The translations under genes were made by a program, and so were the position numbers. Under the pieces are notes generated by a model. That model saw nothing but the letters and a program-made list of their open reading frames with translations. It had not been told where the DNA came from and did not search any database. This document shows positions 30,858 to 37,816 of a stretch of DNA of 49,952 bases, piece by piece; within the stretch, counting starts at the first letter, position 1; each line of letters begins with the position of its first letter. The DNA is from Zetaproteobacteria bacterium (GTDB lineage: Bacteria; Pseudomonadota; Zetaproteobacteria; Mariprofundales; J009), in the NCBI GenBank assembly GCA_003696765.1, contig RFFX01000079.1, positions 1-49,952 on the forward strand, read 5' to 3'.

Positions 30858-31277
30858 ATGAATCTGCGCCCCCATCGATTCCGCCGCGATCCGCAGGTCG
30901 ACCTCACCCCGTTGATCGACGTCGTCTTCCTCATGCTGATCTTCTTCATGGTCTCGACCAGTTTCGATGCGACCACCGCGCTCAAGCTCGACCTGCCGAC
31001 CAGCCACGCCCGGGCGGATGCCGACGGCAAGCACCATCCGCTGGTGGTGGCGGTCCGGGCCGACGGAACCATCTTCGTCGACGGCAAGACGGTGGCCGAC
31101 CGCGACCTGCGGGCCCGGCTGCTGGCGGCCAGCGGCGGCGACCCCGAGCGGAAGGTGTTGCTGCGCGCCGACAGCGACGCCCGCCACAAGCGGGTGGTGC
31201 TGGTGCTCGATACGCTGCAGCAGTTGGGGCTCAACCGCATCGGCATCGCCACCATGCCGGCGGAGGAGGGGGAGTAG
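30858..31277 (+). CDS. exbD: ExbD/TolR family biopolymer transport protein
   Basis: The 139-residue protein has one N-terminal membrane helix (about 20-42) containing the conserved Asp in VDLTPLIDVVFLMLIFFMV, then a periplasmic domain (VRADGTIFVDGK). It is the partner of the ExbB/TolQ-type channel upstream. ATG 30858 lies in the third CATGAAT repeat; no good Shine-Dalgarno precedes it, so expression may rely on coupling across the two element ORFs. Confidence 0.9.
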   Translation: MNLRPHRFRRDPQVDLTPLIDVVFLMLIFFMVSTSFDATTALKLDLPTSHARADADGKHHPLVVAVRADGTIFVDGKTVADRDLRARLLAASGGDPERKVLLRADSDARHKRVVLVLDTLQQLGLNRIGIATMPAEEGE

Positions 31278-31281
31278 GGGC

Positions 31282-32517
31282 GTGCGGCTGGTGCAGAAGT
31301 ACGGCGGCACCTCGGTCGGATCGCTGGAGCGGATCCGCCACATCGCCGGGTTGGTGATCGGGGCGTGGGAGCAGGGGCGCCATCAGGTGGCGGTGGTGGT
31401 CTCGGCGATGGGCGACGAGACCGACCGCCTGCTCGGGATGGCGCACGCGCTCGATCCGCGCCCACCGGCGCGGGAGATCGACGCCCTCGTCTCCACCGGC
31501 GAGCAGGTCAGCGCCGCGCTGCTGGCCATCGAGCTACACCGGCGCGGCGTGCCGGCGAGCTCCTTCACCGGCAGTCAGGCGGGCTTCCGCACCGACGGAG
31601 CCCATTCACGCGCCCGCATCCGCCGCATCGAGAGCGCGGTGCTCGATGCCGCCCTCTCCCGGGGGGAGGTGCCGGTGGTCACCGGATTTCAGGGGGTCGA
31701 TCGCGACGGCAACATCACCACCTTGGGACGGGGGGGGTCGGACACCTCGGCGGTGGCACTGGCCGTGGCGCTCGAGGCCGATCGCTGCGACATCTACACC
31801 GATGTCGAGGGCATCTTCACCACCGACCCCCGGGTGGTGCCGGACGCACGCAAGCTGGAGCGGATCAGTTACGAAGAGATGCTGGAGTTGGCCTCGCTCG
31901 GAGCCAACGTGCTGCAGACCCGAAGCGTCGAGCTGGCCATGCGCTACCGCATGCCGGTCTGTCTGCGCTCCAGCTTCACCACCAGCGGCGGGACGCTGGT
32001 CACCGAGGAGGACGACACCATGGAACGGGCCGTGGTCACCGGTGTCGCGTTCAATCGCGACGAGGCGAAGATCACCATTCGGGGGATCCCCGACCATCCG
32101 GGCATTGCCGCCAATGTGCTGCGTCCGATCTCCGAGGCCGGGATCAATGTCGATGTCATCGTCCAGAACGTGAGCGAACAGGGCTACACCGACATGACCT
32201 TCACCGTGCCGCGGGAGGACTACGAGCGCACGCTGGAGTTGATGGAGCCGCTGCGGGCGCAGTTGCAGGCGCGGGAGGTGCTCGGTGATCCGAAGATCGG
32301 CAAGGTCTCGATCGTCGGTGTCGGCATGCGCTCCCATGCCGGGGTGGCACGCACCATGTTCGACGCCCTCGCCGGTGCCGGGATCAACATCCAGATGATC
32401 ACCACCAGCGAGATCAAGATCACCGTGGTGGTCGACGAAGATGCGGTCGACCGGGCGGTGCGCACACTGCACGATGCATTTCATTTGGATTCTGAAGAGG
32501 TACGTGTAACATGTTGA
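31282..32517 (+). CDS. lysC: Aspartate kinase
   Basis: The 411-residue monofunctional aspartokinase has [10 protein letters not shown] at the N-terminus. [42 protein letters not shown] and [16 protein letters not shown] follow, then two ACT domains (about 265-340 and 345-411). It starts the lysine, threonine and methionine pathways and is probably feedback-regulated through the ACT domains. GTG 31282 has GGAGGAGGGGGAG upstream. It overlaps csrA by seven bases, the lysC-csrA linkage known from many gammaproteobacteria. Confidence 0.95.
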   Translation: MRLVQKYGGTSVGSLERIRHIAGLVIGAWEQGRHQVAVVVSAMGDETDRLLGMAHALDPRPPAREIDALVSTGEQVSAALLAIELHRRGVPASSFTGSQAGFRTDGAHSRARIRRIESAVLDAALSRGEVPVVTGFQGVDRDGNITTLGRGGSDTSAVALAVALEADRCDIYTDVEGIFTTDPRVVPDARKLERISYEEMLELASLGANVLQTRSVELAMRYRMPVCLRSSFTTSGGTLVTEEDDTMERAVVTGVAFNRDEAKITIRGIPDHPGIAANVLRPISEAGINVDVIVQNVSEQGYTDMTFTVPREDYERTLELMEPLRAQLQAREVLGDPKIGKVSIVGVGMRSHAGVARTMFDALAGAGINIQMITTSEIKITVVVDEDAVDRAVRTLHDAFHLDSEEVRVTC

Positions 32518-32732
32518 TATTGACCAGAAGGGTTGGAGAGGCGATCACCGTCGGTGATCAGGTGCAGATCAAGGTGCTCTCGATCAAGGGGGGGCAGGTC
32601 CGGCTTGGGGTGGATGCGCCGCAGACCGTGCACATTGACCGCGAGGAGGTCTATCAGCAGCGGCTGATCGAGGTCGCCACCGGCGGCGGAGGCGCCGCCG
32701 GCGCGGACTTCAATCCCGACGAAGAGGAGTAG
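32511..32732 (+). CDS. csrA: Carbon storage regulator CsrA
   Basis: The 73-residue RNA-binding protein begins [16 protein letters not shown] and contains [20 protein letters not shown], the RNA-contacting strands. It represses or stabilises target mRNAs by binding GGA motifs in leader hairpins. The C-terminal tail is Gly/Ala-rich and acidic, beyond the conserved core. The start overlaps the end of lysC. Confidence 0.96.
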   Translation: MLILTRRVGEAITVGDQVQIKVLSIKGGQVRLGVDAPQTVHIDREEVYQQRLIEVATGGGGAAGADFNPDEEE

Positions 32733-32747
32733 GGGGCATCCGGCAGC

Positions 32748-32777
32748 GGCGGTGCGGAGTTCCGCTGCGCCGCCGCC
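32748..32777. terminator. Possible bidirectional hairpin between csrA and the convergent reductase
   Basis: A GC-rich imperfect inverted repeat (GGCGGTGCGG and its approximate complement, AGTT loop) lies in the 51-base gap between the convergent stops of csrA and the reductase. There is no T-run on either side, so intrinsic termination is doubtful. Confidence 0.3.
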
Positions 32778-32783
32778 TCACTC

Positions 32784-33755
32784 TCAAGCGGTCGGGGATG
32801 GGGCGGGGTCGAACGGGTCGGAGAAGATCTCCAACATGTGGGCGCCGCCGAGGTAGACCTTCTGCCGAAGGCTGTTGACGATCGGCGGATCGCCGCAGAG
32901 GAAGACGCGGGTGCCGCTGAAGTCTCCGGTGGCGGCGACGATGGCGTCGACTGCACCAACCTCGCCCCCCTCCGGCGCCGGGCCGTGCAGCACGCACGGG
33001 ATGTAGTGGAGGTTGTCGTGGGCGGCGGCCAGCCGACGCATCTCCTCGACGTAGTAGAGCCCGGAGGCGGCAAGGCTGGCATGATAGACACGGATCGGGC
33101 CGCGATGGCCGCGGGCGAGCGCATCGCGCACGATCCCGTAGAGCGGCGCCAGGCCGGTGCTCACCCCGACCATCACCATCGGCTGGTCGGGCTTTCCCTC
33201 CAGATAGAAGCAGTTGCCGATCGGCCCCTGAAAGGTGAGCGGTGATCCGACGGCCAGCCGATGGACCAGCCACTCGCTCATCGCGCCGCCGGGGATCGCC
33301 TTGACATGGAGCTCGAGCGCCTCGTCGTCGATGCTGGCCAGCGAATAGCTGCGCACCACCCGTCCCTCGTCGCGCAGTACGTTGATGAACTGTCCGGGGT
33401 GGTAGTCGAACCCCTCCGGCCGGGTGATACGGATGCGGGCGACATCCCCGTTGAGCATCGTCTTGCCGCAGACCATGCCGCGATACGTCTTCAGCGTGTC
33501 GGCCCGTTCGACGGTCAGATCCTCGGTCGGATGGCAGACGCAGGCGAGGAAGAAGCCCTGTACCCGCTGGGTCGGCTGCAGCCCTTGCTGCGCCCGTTCG
33601 GGCACACGGCCGGCGGTCGCCCGCATCATGCAGGTCTGGCAGACCCCGCTCTGACAGGAGGAGGGTAGCGTCAGCCCGTGGCGGGTGAGGCAGGCGAGCA
33701 CGCTCTCGTCCTCCCGACAATCGTACTGCTGTTGTTCAAACGTGATGGTGGTCAA
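32784..33755 (-). CDS. 2Fe-2S ferredoxin / FAD-NAD(P)H reductase, oxygenase-reductase type
   Basis: The 323-residue flavoprotein has an N-terminal plant-type ferredoxin domain (cysteines in CQSGVCQTC and ACVCHP). An FAD-binding domain follows (GQFINVLRDEGRVVRSYSLAS), then an NAD-binding domain (VMVGVSTGLAPLYGIV; VFLCGDPPIVNSLR). This is the architecture of reductases that feed multicomponent oxygenases. None is adjacent; the neighbours are truncated globins, which also need a reductase, so a link is possible but unproven. The start is TTG 33755 with GAGGAG nine bases upstream. Confidence 0.82.
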   Translation of the reverse strand: MTTITFEQQQYDCREDESVLACLTRHGLTLPSSCQSGVCQTCMMRATAGRVPERAQQGLQPTQRVQGFFLACVCHPTEDLTVERADTLKTYRGMVCGKTMLNGDVARIRITRPEGFDYHPGQFINVLRDEGRVVRSYSLASIDDEALELHVKAIPGGAMSEWLVHRLAVGSPLTFQGPIGNCFYLEGKPDQPMVMVGVSTGLAPLYGIVRDALARGHRGPIRVYHASLAASGLYYVEEMRRLAAAHDNLHYIPCVLHGPAPEGGEVGAVDAIVAATGDFSGTRVFLCGDPPIVNSLRQKVYLGGAHMLEIFSDPFDPAPSPTA

Positions 33756-33827
33756 TGAAGTGCGCTCCTCGACAGGTTCCGGCCGTTTCCGACCGGGGGG
33801 GAAGCTTAGCGTGGGCCGACCCGTAGC

Positions 33828-33866
33828 AAAAAGGGCGGGGAAGGAGTGCTCCTCCCTCCCCGCCCT
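33828..33866 (-). terminator. Rho-independent terminator after the globin genes
   Basis: On the minus strand a 15-bp stem with one mismatch (33832-33846 with 33852-33866) is followed by TTTTTGC. It lies about 30 bases past the stop of the membrane-anchored globin and separates it from the reductase gene. Confidence 0.75.
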
Positions 33867-33894
33867 CGGGTGGCGCGGGCGGCCGGCCGCGGGC

Positions 33895-34383
33895 TCAGCG
33901 GTCCAGCACGTCGTTCCGGGTCGATTCGGCGATGGCCGCCGCCTCCTGGATCAGTGGATCGGGCACACCGAGCTCGGCCAGCGTCGAACGGAGGTGGACG
34001 AGGATGTGGTCGAAGTGGGCGTCGTTGAGCCCGCGCTTGACCAGGTGGCGGTGCCCCTCACGCATGTCCTTGCCGGTGTAGCGGTTGGGACCGCCGAAGG
34101 CGAGGGTGAGGAAGGCCTTCTGCTTGGCCGCCTGTTTGGCCATGTCCACTCCCTCGAAGAAGGGGGTGACGAAGGGGTCGGCCAGCACCTTGCGGTAGAA
34201 GATGTCCACCGCCGCGTTGACTGCGGCCTCACCGCCCAGACGATCGTAGAGCGATTGCGGGGCGGGCTCCGCCTCCTCCGGACTGGTGCGTTGGGCGTCG
34301 GCGATGGTGGCGAGCAGCACCGGCAGCACCAGGCCGACCACGGCGAAGATGAGAAACGCCGGAATGAAGGTGTCGAAATGCAT
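33895..34383 (-). CDS. Membrane-anchored group I truncated hemoglobin
   Basis: The 162-residue protein has an N-terminal hydrophobic helix (about 5-28) and a short linker, then a globin domain. The domain has LYDRLGGEAAVNAAVDIFY (B10 Tyr in the FY pair), GGPNRYTGKDMREGH (proximal His in REGH) and HFDHILVHLRSTLAELG. Group I truncated globins bind O2 and often detoxify NO. The globin domain is strikingly similar to that of the adjacent soluble paralogue, including long identical DNA stretches, so the pair probably arose by recent tandem duplication, one copy gaining or keeping an anchor. Confidence 0.88.
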   Translation of the reverse strand: MHFDTFIPAFLIFAVVGLVLPVLLATIADAQRTSPEEAEPAPQSLYDRLGGEAAVNAAVDIFYRKVLADPFVTPFFEGVDMAKQAAKQKAFLTLAFGGPNRYTGKDMREGHRHLVKRGLNDAHFDHILVHLRSTLAELGVPDPLIQEAAAIAESTRNDVLDR

Positions 34384-34403
34384 GTCGCTCGCTCCCCCGT
34401 CCG

Positions 34404-34769
34404 TCAGCGATCGAGCACGTCGTCGCGCGTCGATTCCGCCAGGTCGATCACCTGCTTGATCAGGCCATCATCGACGCCGAGCTCGGCCAGCGTCGAGCGC
34501 AGATGGGCCAGGATGTGGTCGAAGTGGGAGTCGTTCAGCCCCATCTTGATCAGATGGCGGTGCCCCTCGCGCATATCCTTGCCCGTGTAGTTGTTGGGGC
34601 CGCCGAAGACCATGGTGAGGAAGGCCTTCTGCTTGGCCGCCTGTTTGGCCATGTCCACCCCCTCGAAGAAGCGGTTGACGTAGGCGTCCGCCAGCACCCG
34701 CTTGTAGAAGAGATCCACCGCCGCGTTGACCGCGGCCTCGCCACCGAGCTGTTCGTACAGTGTACTCAT
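34404..34769 (-). CDS. Soluble group I truncated hemoglobin
   Basis: The 121-residue single-domain globin begins STLYEQLGGEAAVNAAVDLFY and shares MAKQAAKQKAFLT and YTGKDMREGHRHL with its neighbour. B10 Tyr and proximal His are present. ATG 34769 has GGGAGGA upstream. It is first in the minus-strand pair, 20 bases from the anchored globin gene, and faces an NsrR-type regulator, which suggests control by nitric oxide. Confidence 0.92.
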   Translation of the reverse strand: MSTLYEQLGGEAAVNAAVDLFYKRVLADAYVNRFFEGVDMAKQAAKQKAFLTMVFGGPNNYTGKDMREGHRHLIKMGLNDSHFDHILAHLRSTLAELGVDDGLIKQVIDLAESTRDDVLDR

Positions 34770-34802
34770 GATCGTTGTATCCTCCCGAATGCGTTTGATG
34801 GT

Positions 34803-34824
34803 GCCGGCATCGCGGGATGCCGGC
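34803..34824. promoter_or_regulatory. Perfect 9-bp inverted repeat in the globin leader
   Basis: GCCGGCATC (34803-34811) and GATGCCGGC (34816-34824) flank a GCGG loop. It lies 34-55 bases upstream of the soluble globin ATG, inside the transcript predicted from the promoter at 34905-34932. It could be an mRNA hairpin or an operator. Confidence 0.4.
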
Positions 34825-34904
34825 GTCGCGGCCGGAGACGGCCACAGGCGCAGTGAAGCCCGGCCCCTCTTCCGGGGGGGGTGGATAAGCTGCACCGGCG
34901 GGGC

Positions 34905-34932
34905 ATGATAGGATCGCCCCACCCGCTGTCAA
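34905..34932 (-). promoter_or_regulatory. Sigma-70-type promoter for the globin genes
   Basis: On the minus strand a perfect -35 TTGACA (34932-34927) is followed after 16 bases by TATCAT (34910-34905). The leader to ATG 34769 would be about 130 bases. AAGCTGCA at 34887-34894, near the predicted transcription start, resembles an NsrR half-site only loosely. Confidence 0.65.
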
Positions 34933-35007
34933 CCGATCCTCTCCGTCGCGGCAGGGGGGGGAGGGTGCGTTCTTGACCCTCATCCCGGCGGGGGGCAGGA
35001 TTGGCGC

Positions 35008-35499
35008 ATGCAGATATCACAATTTGCCGACTATGCAATCCGGATCCTCATCTACCTGGCGCTCGAGCCCGACCGGCGGGTGCGGCTGCGCGACATCGCC
35101 GACGCCTACGGTGTCTCCTACAACCATCTGGTCAAGATCGTCGGGGCGATGAGCCGTCACCAGATCGTCGATGCCCGGCGGGGGCGCAACGGCGGCGTGC
35201 TGCTGTGCAAGGAGCCTGCGGAGATCAACGTCGGCTACATCGTGCGGGCCTTCGAGCCCTCGCTTGATCTGCTGGAGTGTTTCGATCCCGCCACCAACAC
35301 CTGCCCGATCGCCCCCGTCTGCCGGGGGACCGGTCTTTTCCGCCAGGCACGCGAGGCCTTTCTTTCCGTGCTCGATCGCTACACCATCGCCGACGTGGTG
35401 GCGGAGCAGGGTGATGCGATGCGCAGGCTGCTCAAGATCGAGTCGCCCATGCCCGCACCGGAGAAGGAGGGCGGCGTACCTTCCACCCCGGAAGGGTGA
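35008..35499 (+). CDS. nsrR: Rrf2-family nitric-oxide-sensing regulator, NsrR-like
   Basis: The 163-residue protein begins MQISQFADYAIRILIYLAL, a winged-helix Rrf2 N-terminus. It carries three cysteines (91, 99, 105) in ECFDPATNTCPIAPVC, the Fe-S ligands of NsrR, then LDRYTIADVV. NsrR represses NO-response genes until NO damages its cluster. It is divergent from two truncated globin genes with about 240 bases between, fitting a local NO-detoxification unit. The AGGATTGGCGC before ATG gives a moderate ribosome-binding site. Confidence 0.88.
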   Translation: MQISQFADYAIRILIYLALEPDRRVRLRDIADAYGVSYNHLVKIVGAMSRHQIVDARRGRNGGVLLCKEPAEINVGYIVRAFEPSLDLLECFDPATNTCPIAPVCRGTGLFRQAREAFLSVLDRYTIADVVAEQGDAMRRLLKIESPMPAPEKEGGVPSTPEG

Positions 35500-35571
35500 C
35501 GGGCGCCCGGGCGGCGGATCGGATGATGGGTGGGGGGAACGCCATCGCCTGACCGGCGGCTCCATGGCAGC

Positions 35572-36987
35572 ATGCGCGCCATGATCCAGAGTCTCTCCGC
35601 CCGGTTCCGCCCGCGCCATCTGGCCATGGTCGGCATCTGCCTGCTCGCCGCCGCCTTCCTCTACCTCTTACGCTACGACAACTACGGCATCGAGGAGGGG
35701 GCGGCGCGGGCGCTGCTGATCAACTGGTCGATCGTCCACCGGATCGCCAACCCGATCGCCTTCTTCGGCGTACCCGACCTGCGCGCCATCCTCTTCATCC
35801 CGCTCGACCTCCACTGGGCGGGCAGCCTGCCGGCGGCCAAGGTCTTCACCATGCTCTTCCTTTTCGCTGCGGTGCTGATGATGCACCGTTGGAGTGCCGT
35901 GCGCGACGATGAGGAGGTGGCCATGCTGGCCAGCGGCCTGCTGCTCATCTCCCCGATCTGCCTGATGCAGATCGACGCCATCGGCAGCGGCGTCTATCTG
36001 CTCTTCGGCTTCATCTCCATCTTCTTCCTTCACGGCCGGCTGCGCTCCTCGGCGGATGGGGTCCCCAGCGACTTCTTTCTCTTGATGCTGCTGGTCGCCT
36101 TCGTCGTGTCGCTCCACCCCATCGGCATGGCCGCACCGATCGCCCTGCTGATCGCCTGGCGGCGGATCGGGCGCCACCGTCGCCGGCGGCTGATCATGGC
36201 GGCGATCACCGCCACGGCGACGGGCGTGGCGCTGCTGCGCTGGGGTTGGAGCGGCATGGAGGATCCAGGCGCCATCCCGTCGGTGTTGGGCGACATCTGG
36301 CTGGGGCCTCCGATGATCCACCCCCCCCACTTGTGGCTCGGCTATCTGATCGGCCTGCTGCTGCTGGCCGCGCTGGTGGCCATCCCGATCTGGCGCCGGC
36401 TGGATCTGATGGCCGGCATGCTGCTGGTCGCCGGGTTGATCGGCCTCTACCACCCCGACCACGCCTGGGCGCTGGTGGTGGCCGCATTCTTCTACTACCT
36501 CGGCATCCCGGTGCTGATCCGGCTGAACAGCCGCATCGGCGGCGGCGGCATGGCCGGCCAGCGCGGTCTGGTGCTGCTGGTGGTGGCGCTGGTCGCCATG
36601 CTCTGCAGCCAGAGCGGCAAGGCGATGAGCCGCATCCGCACCGAGGGGCTCAAGTCGCCGACCGATCTGCTCATCTCGGTGGTGGCGCGCGATGCCGCCG
36701 ATCTCCACCGGCCCTTTCTCGCCGCCAGCCAGTGGCCGGGGCGCACCATGCTCGCCACCCGCCGCGACGTCTTTCCACTTCCGCCGGCGGATGGCGATGT
36801 GGAGCGCTTCAAGCGCAACATTGCGCCGCTCACCCACATCCTCTTTGACGAGCGCAATCCGGCGCAACGGCCGCTTGTAGAGAGCCTCGCGACGGTGACC
36901 GGGGCATGGGAGACGGTGGCCATCACCGAAGGGGGGGTGGTGCTGCGCCGGCGCAGCGGGGGCACGGAGGTGGCGAAGAAGCGCTGA
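35572..36987 (+). CDS. Polytopic membrane protein of unknown function
   Basis: The protein of about 471 residues has around eleven hydrophobic segments between residues 15 and 340, followed by a soluble C-terminal tail of about 120 residues. The layout (helix bundle with a large loop after the first helix, soluble tail) recalls membrane glycosyltransferases of the GT-C type, but I see no diagnostic motif and do not assign a function. Lengthy Leu/Ile/Val-rich runs and the positive-inside pattern (WRRIGRHRRRR) support a real inner-membrane protein. ATG 35572 or ATG 35581. It stands alone between nsrR and a convergent operon. Confidence 0.7.
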   Translation: MRAMIQSLSARFRPRHLAMVGICLLAAAFLYLLRYDNYGIEEGAARALLINWSIVHRIANPIAFFGVPDLRAILFIPLDLHWAGSLPAAKVFTMLFLFAAVLMMHRWSAVRDDEEVAMLASGLLLISPICLMQIDAIGSGVYLLFGFISIFFLHGRLRSSADGVPSDFFLLMLLVAFVVSLHPIGMAAPIALLIAWRRIGRHRRRRLIMAAITATATGVALLRWGWSGMEDPGAIPSVLGDIWLGPPMIHPPHLWLGYLIGLLLLAALVAIPIWRRLDLMAGMLLVAGLIGLYHPDHAWALVVAAFFYYLGIPVLIRLNSRIGGGGMAGQRGLVLLVVALVAMLCSQSGKAMSRIRTEGLKSPTDLLISVVARDAADLHRPFLAASQWPGRTMLATRRDVFPLPPADGDVERFKRNIAPLTHILFDERNPAQRPLVESLATVTGAWETVAITEGGVVLRRRSGGTEVAKKR

Positions 36988-37024
36988 AGCGGCGTTCCGC
37001 TCCGGAAGGAGGGGGTTGGCGCGC

Positions 37025-37816
37025 CTACGGCTCCGGTCCGTATTCGAGATCGAGCCCGCAGCGCAGCCGCCGAAGATAGTCGAGCGCCTGATCGACGAAC
37101 TGCGGCCCGATGATCGATCCGTGTTGCGGCAGGATGGCCTCGATGGCCACCCCCTCCAGCCGGCGGACGAATCCGCGGCAGGCGCGATTGCAGGCCATGT
37201 AGTGCAGATGAAAACGGTCCATCGCCTGCCGGTGGGCGGTGAAGTCGTGCACCATCAGGTACCAGTCGTTGCTGATCGCCGCCCAGATGTCGCCCGAGAA
37301 GAGGAAGCGGGAGACCGGATCGTAGGTGGTGAAGGCGGCCGGCGCGTGGAGGAAGGGGGCGGGGATGAAACGCAGCCGCTCACCGCCGGCCAGCGGCACC
37401 CCCTCGTCCGAGGCGATGTCCAGCCAGCGGTAGCCGCGCTTGCCGAAGTAGGGGAGCAGCACCTGGGTGCGGGCCGAGGTGATGATGGTGAGCTCCGGGT
37501 TGAGGTCGAGCCAGTCGACCATCGATGCGGCGACGTCGGGGTCCTGGTGGCAGATGACCAGATCGGTCACCTCGGAGGGGTCGACGATCTGGGCGACGCG
37601 GGCCATCGCCTGGGCGAAGTGGGCGCGGGATCCGGGGTCGATCAGCAGGGTGCGCGCACCGCTGCGCAGCAGGTAGTTGTTGCAGCGGAAGCGACTCTCC
37701 TCGTGCAGCCCGATCCAGTAGACCGCGTGGTCGCCGTGGCGGAAAAGCTCGGTGGGCAGGGCCAGGTCGGGTGCGATCGCCCCCGGATCGCGCAGGCCGT
37801 GTTGCGCCGTGGTCAC
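37025..37816 (-). CDS. MBL-fold diiron protein, oxygen-binding (ODP / flavodiiron-like)
   Basis: The 263-residue protein has a metallo-beta-lactamase fold with NNYLLRSGARTLLIDPG and CHQDPDVAASMVDW, in which HQDPD replaces the usual HxExD of flavodiiron proteins. FLHAPAAFTTYDPVSRFLFSGDI follows, and a late ligand in ILPQHGSIIG. There is no flavodoxin domain. This pattern fits the ODP family, in which the diiron centre binds oxygen for signalling. The start is GTG 37816 in a GTGA overlap with the hybrid kinase, so it is the last gene of a signalling operon. Confidence 0.78.
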   Translation of the reverse strand: MTTAQHGLRDPGAIAPDLALPTELFRHGDHAVYWIGLHEESRFRCNNYLLRSGARTLLIDPGSRAHFAQAMARVAQIVDPSEVTDLVICHQDPDVAASMVDWLDLNPELTIITSARTQVLLPYFGKRGYRWLDIASDEGVPLAGGERLRFIPAPFLHAPAAFTTYDPVSRFLFSGDIWAAISNDWYLMVHDFTAHRQAMDRFHLHYMACNRACRGFVRRLEGVAIEAILPQHGSIIGPQFVDQALDYLRRLRCGLDLEYGPEP

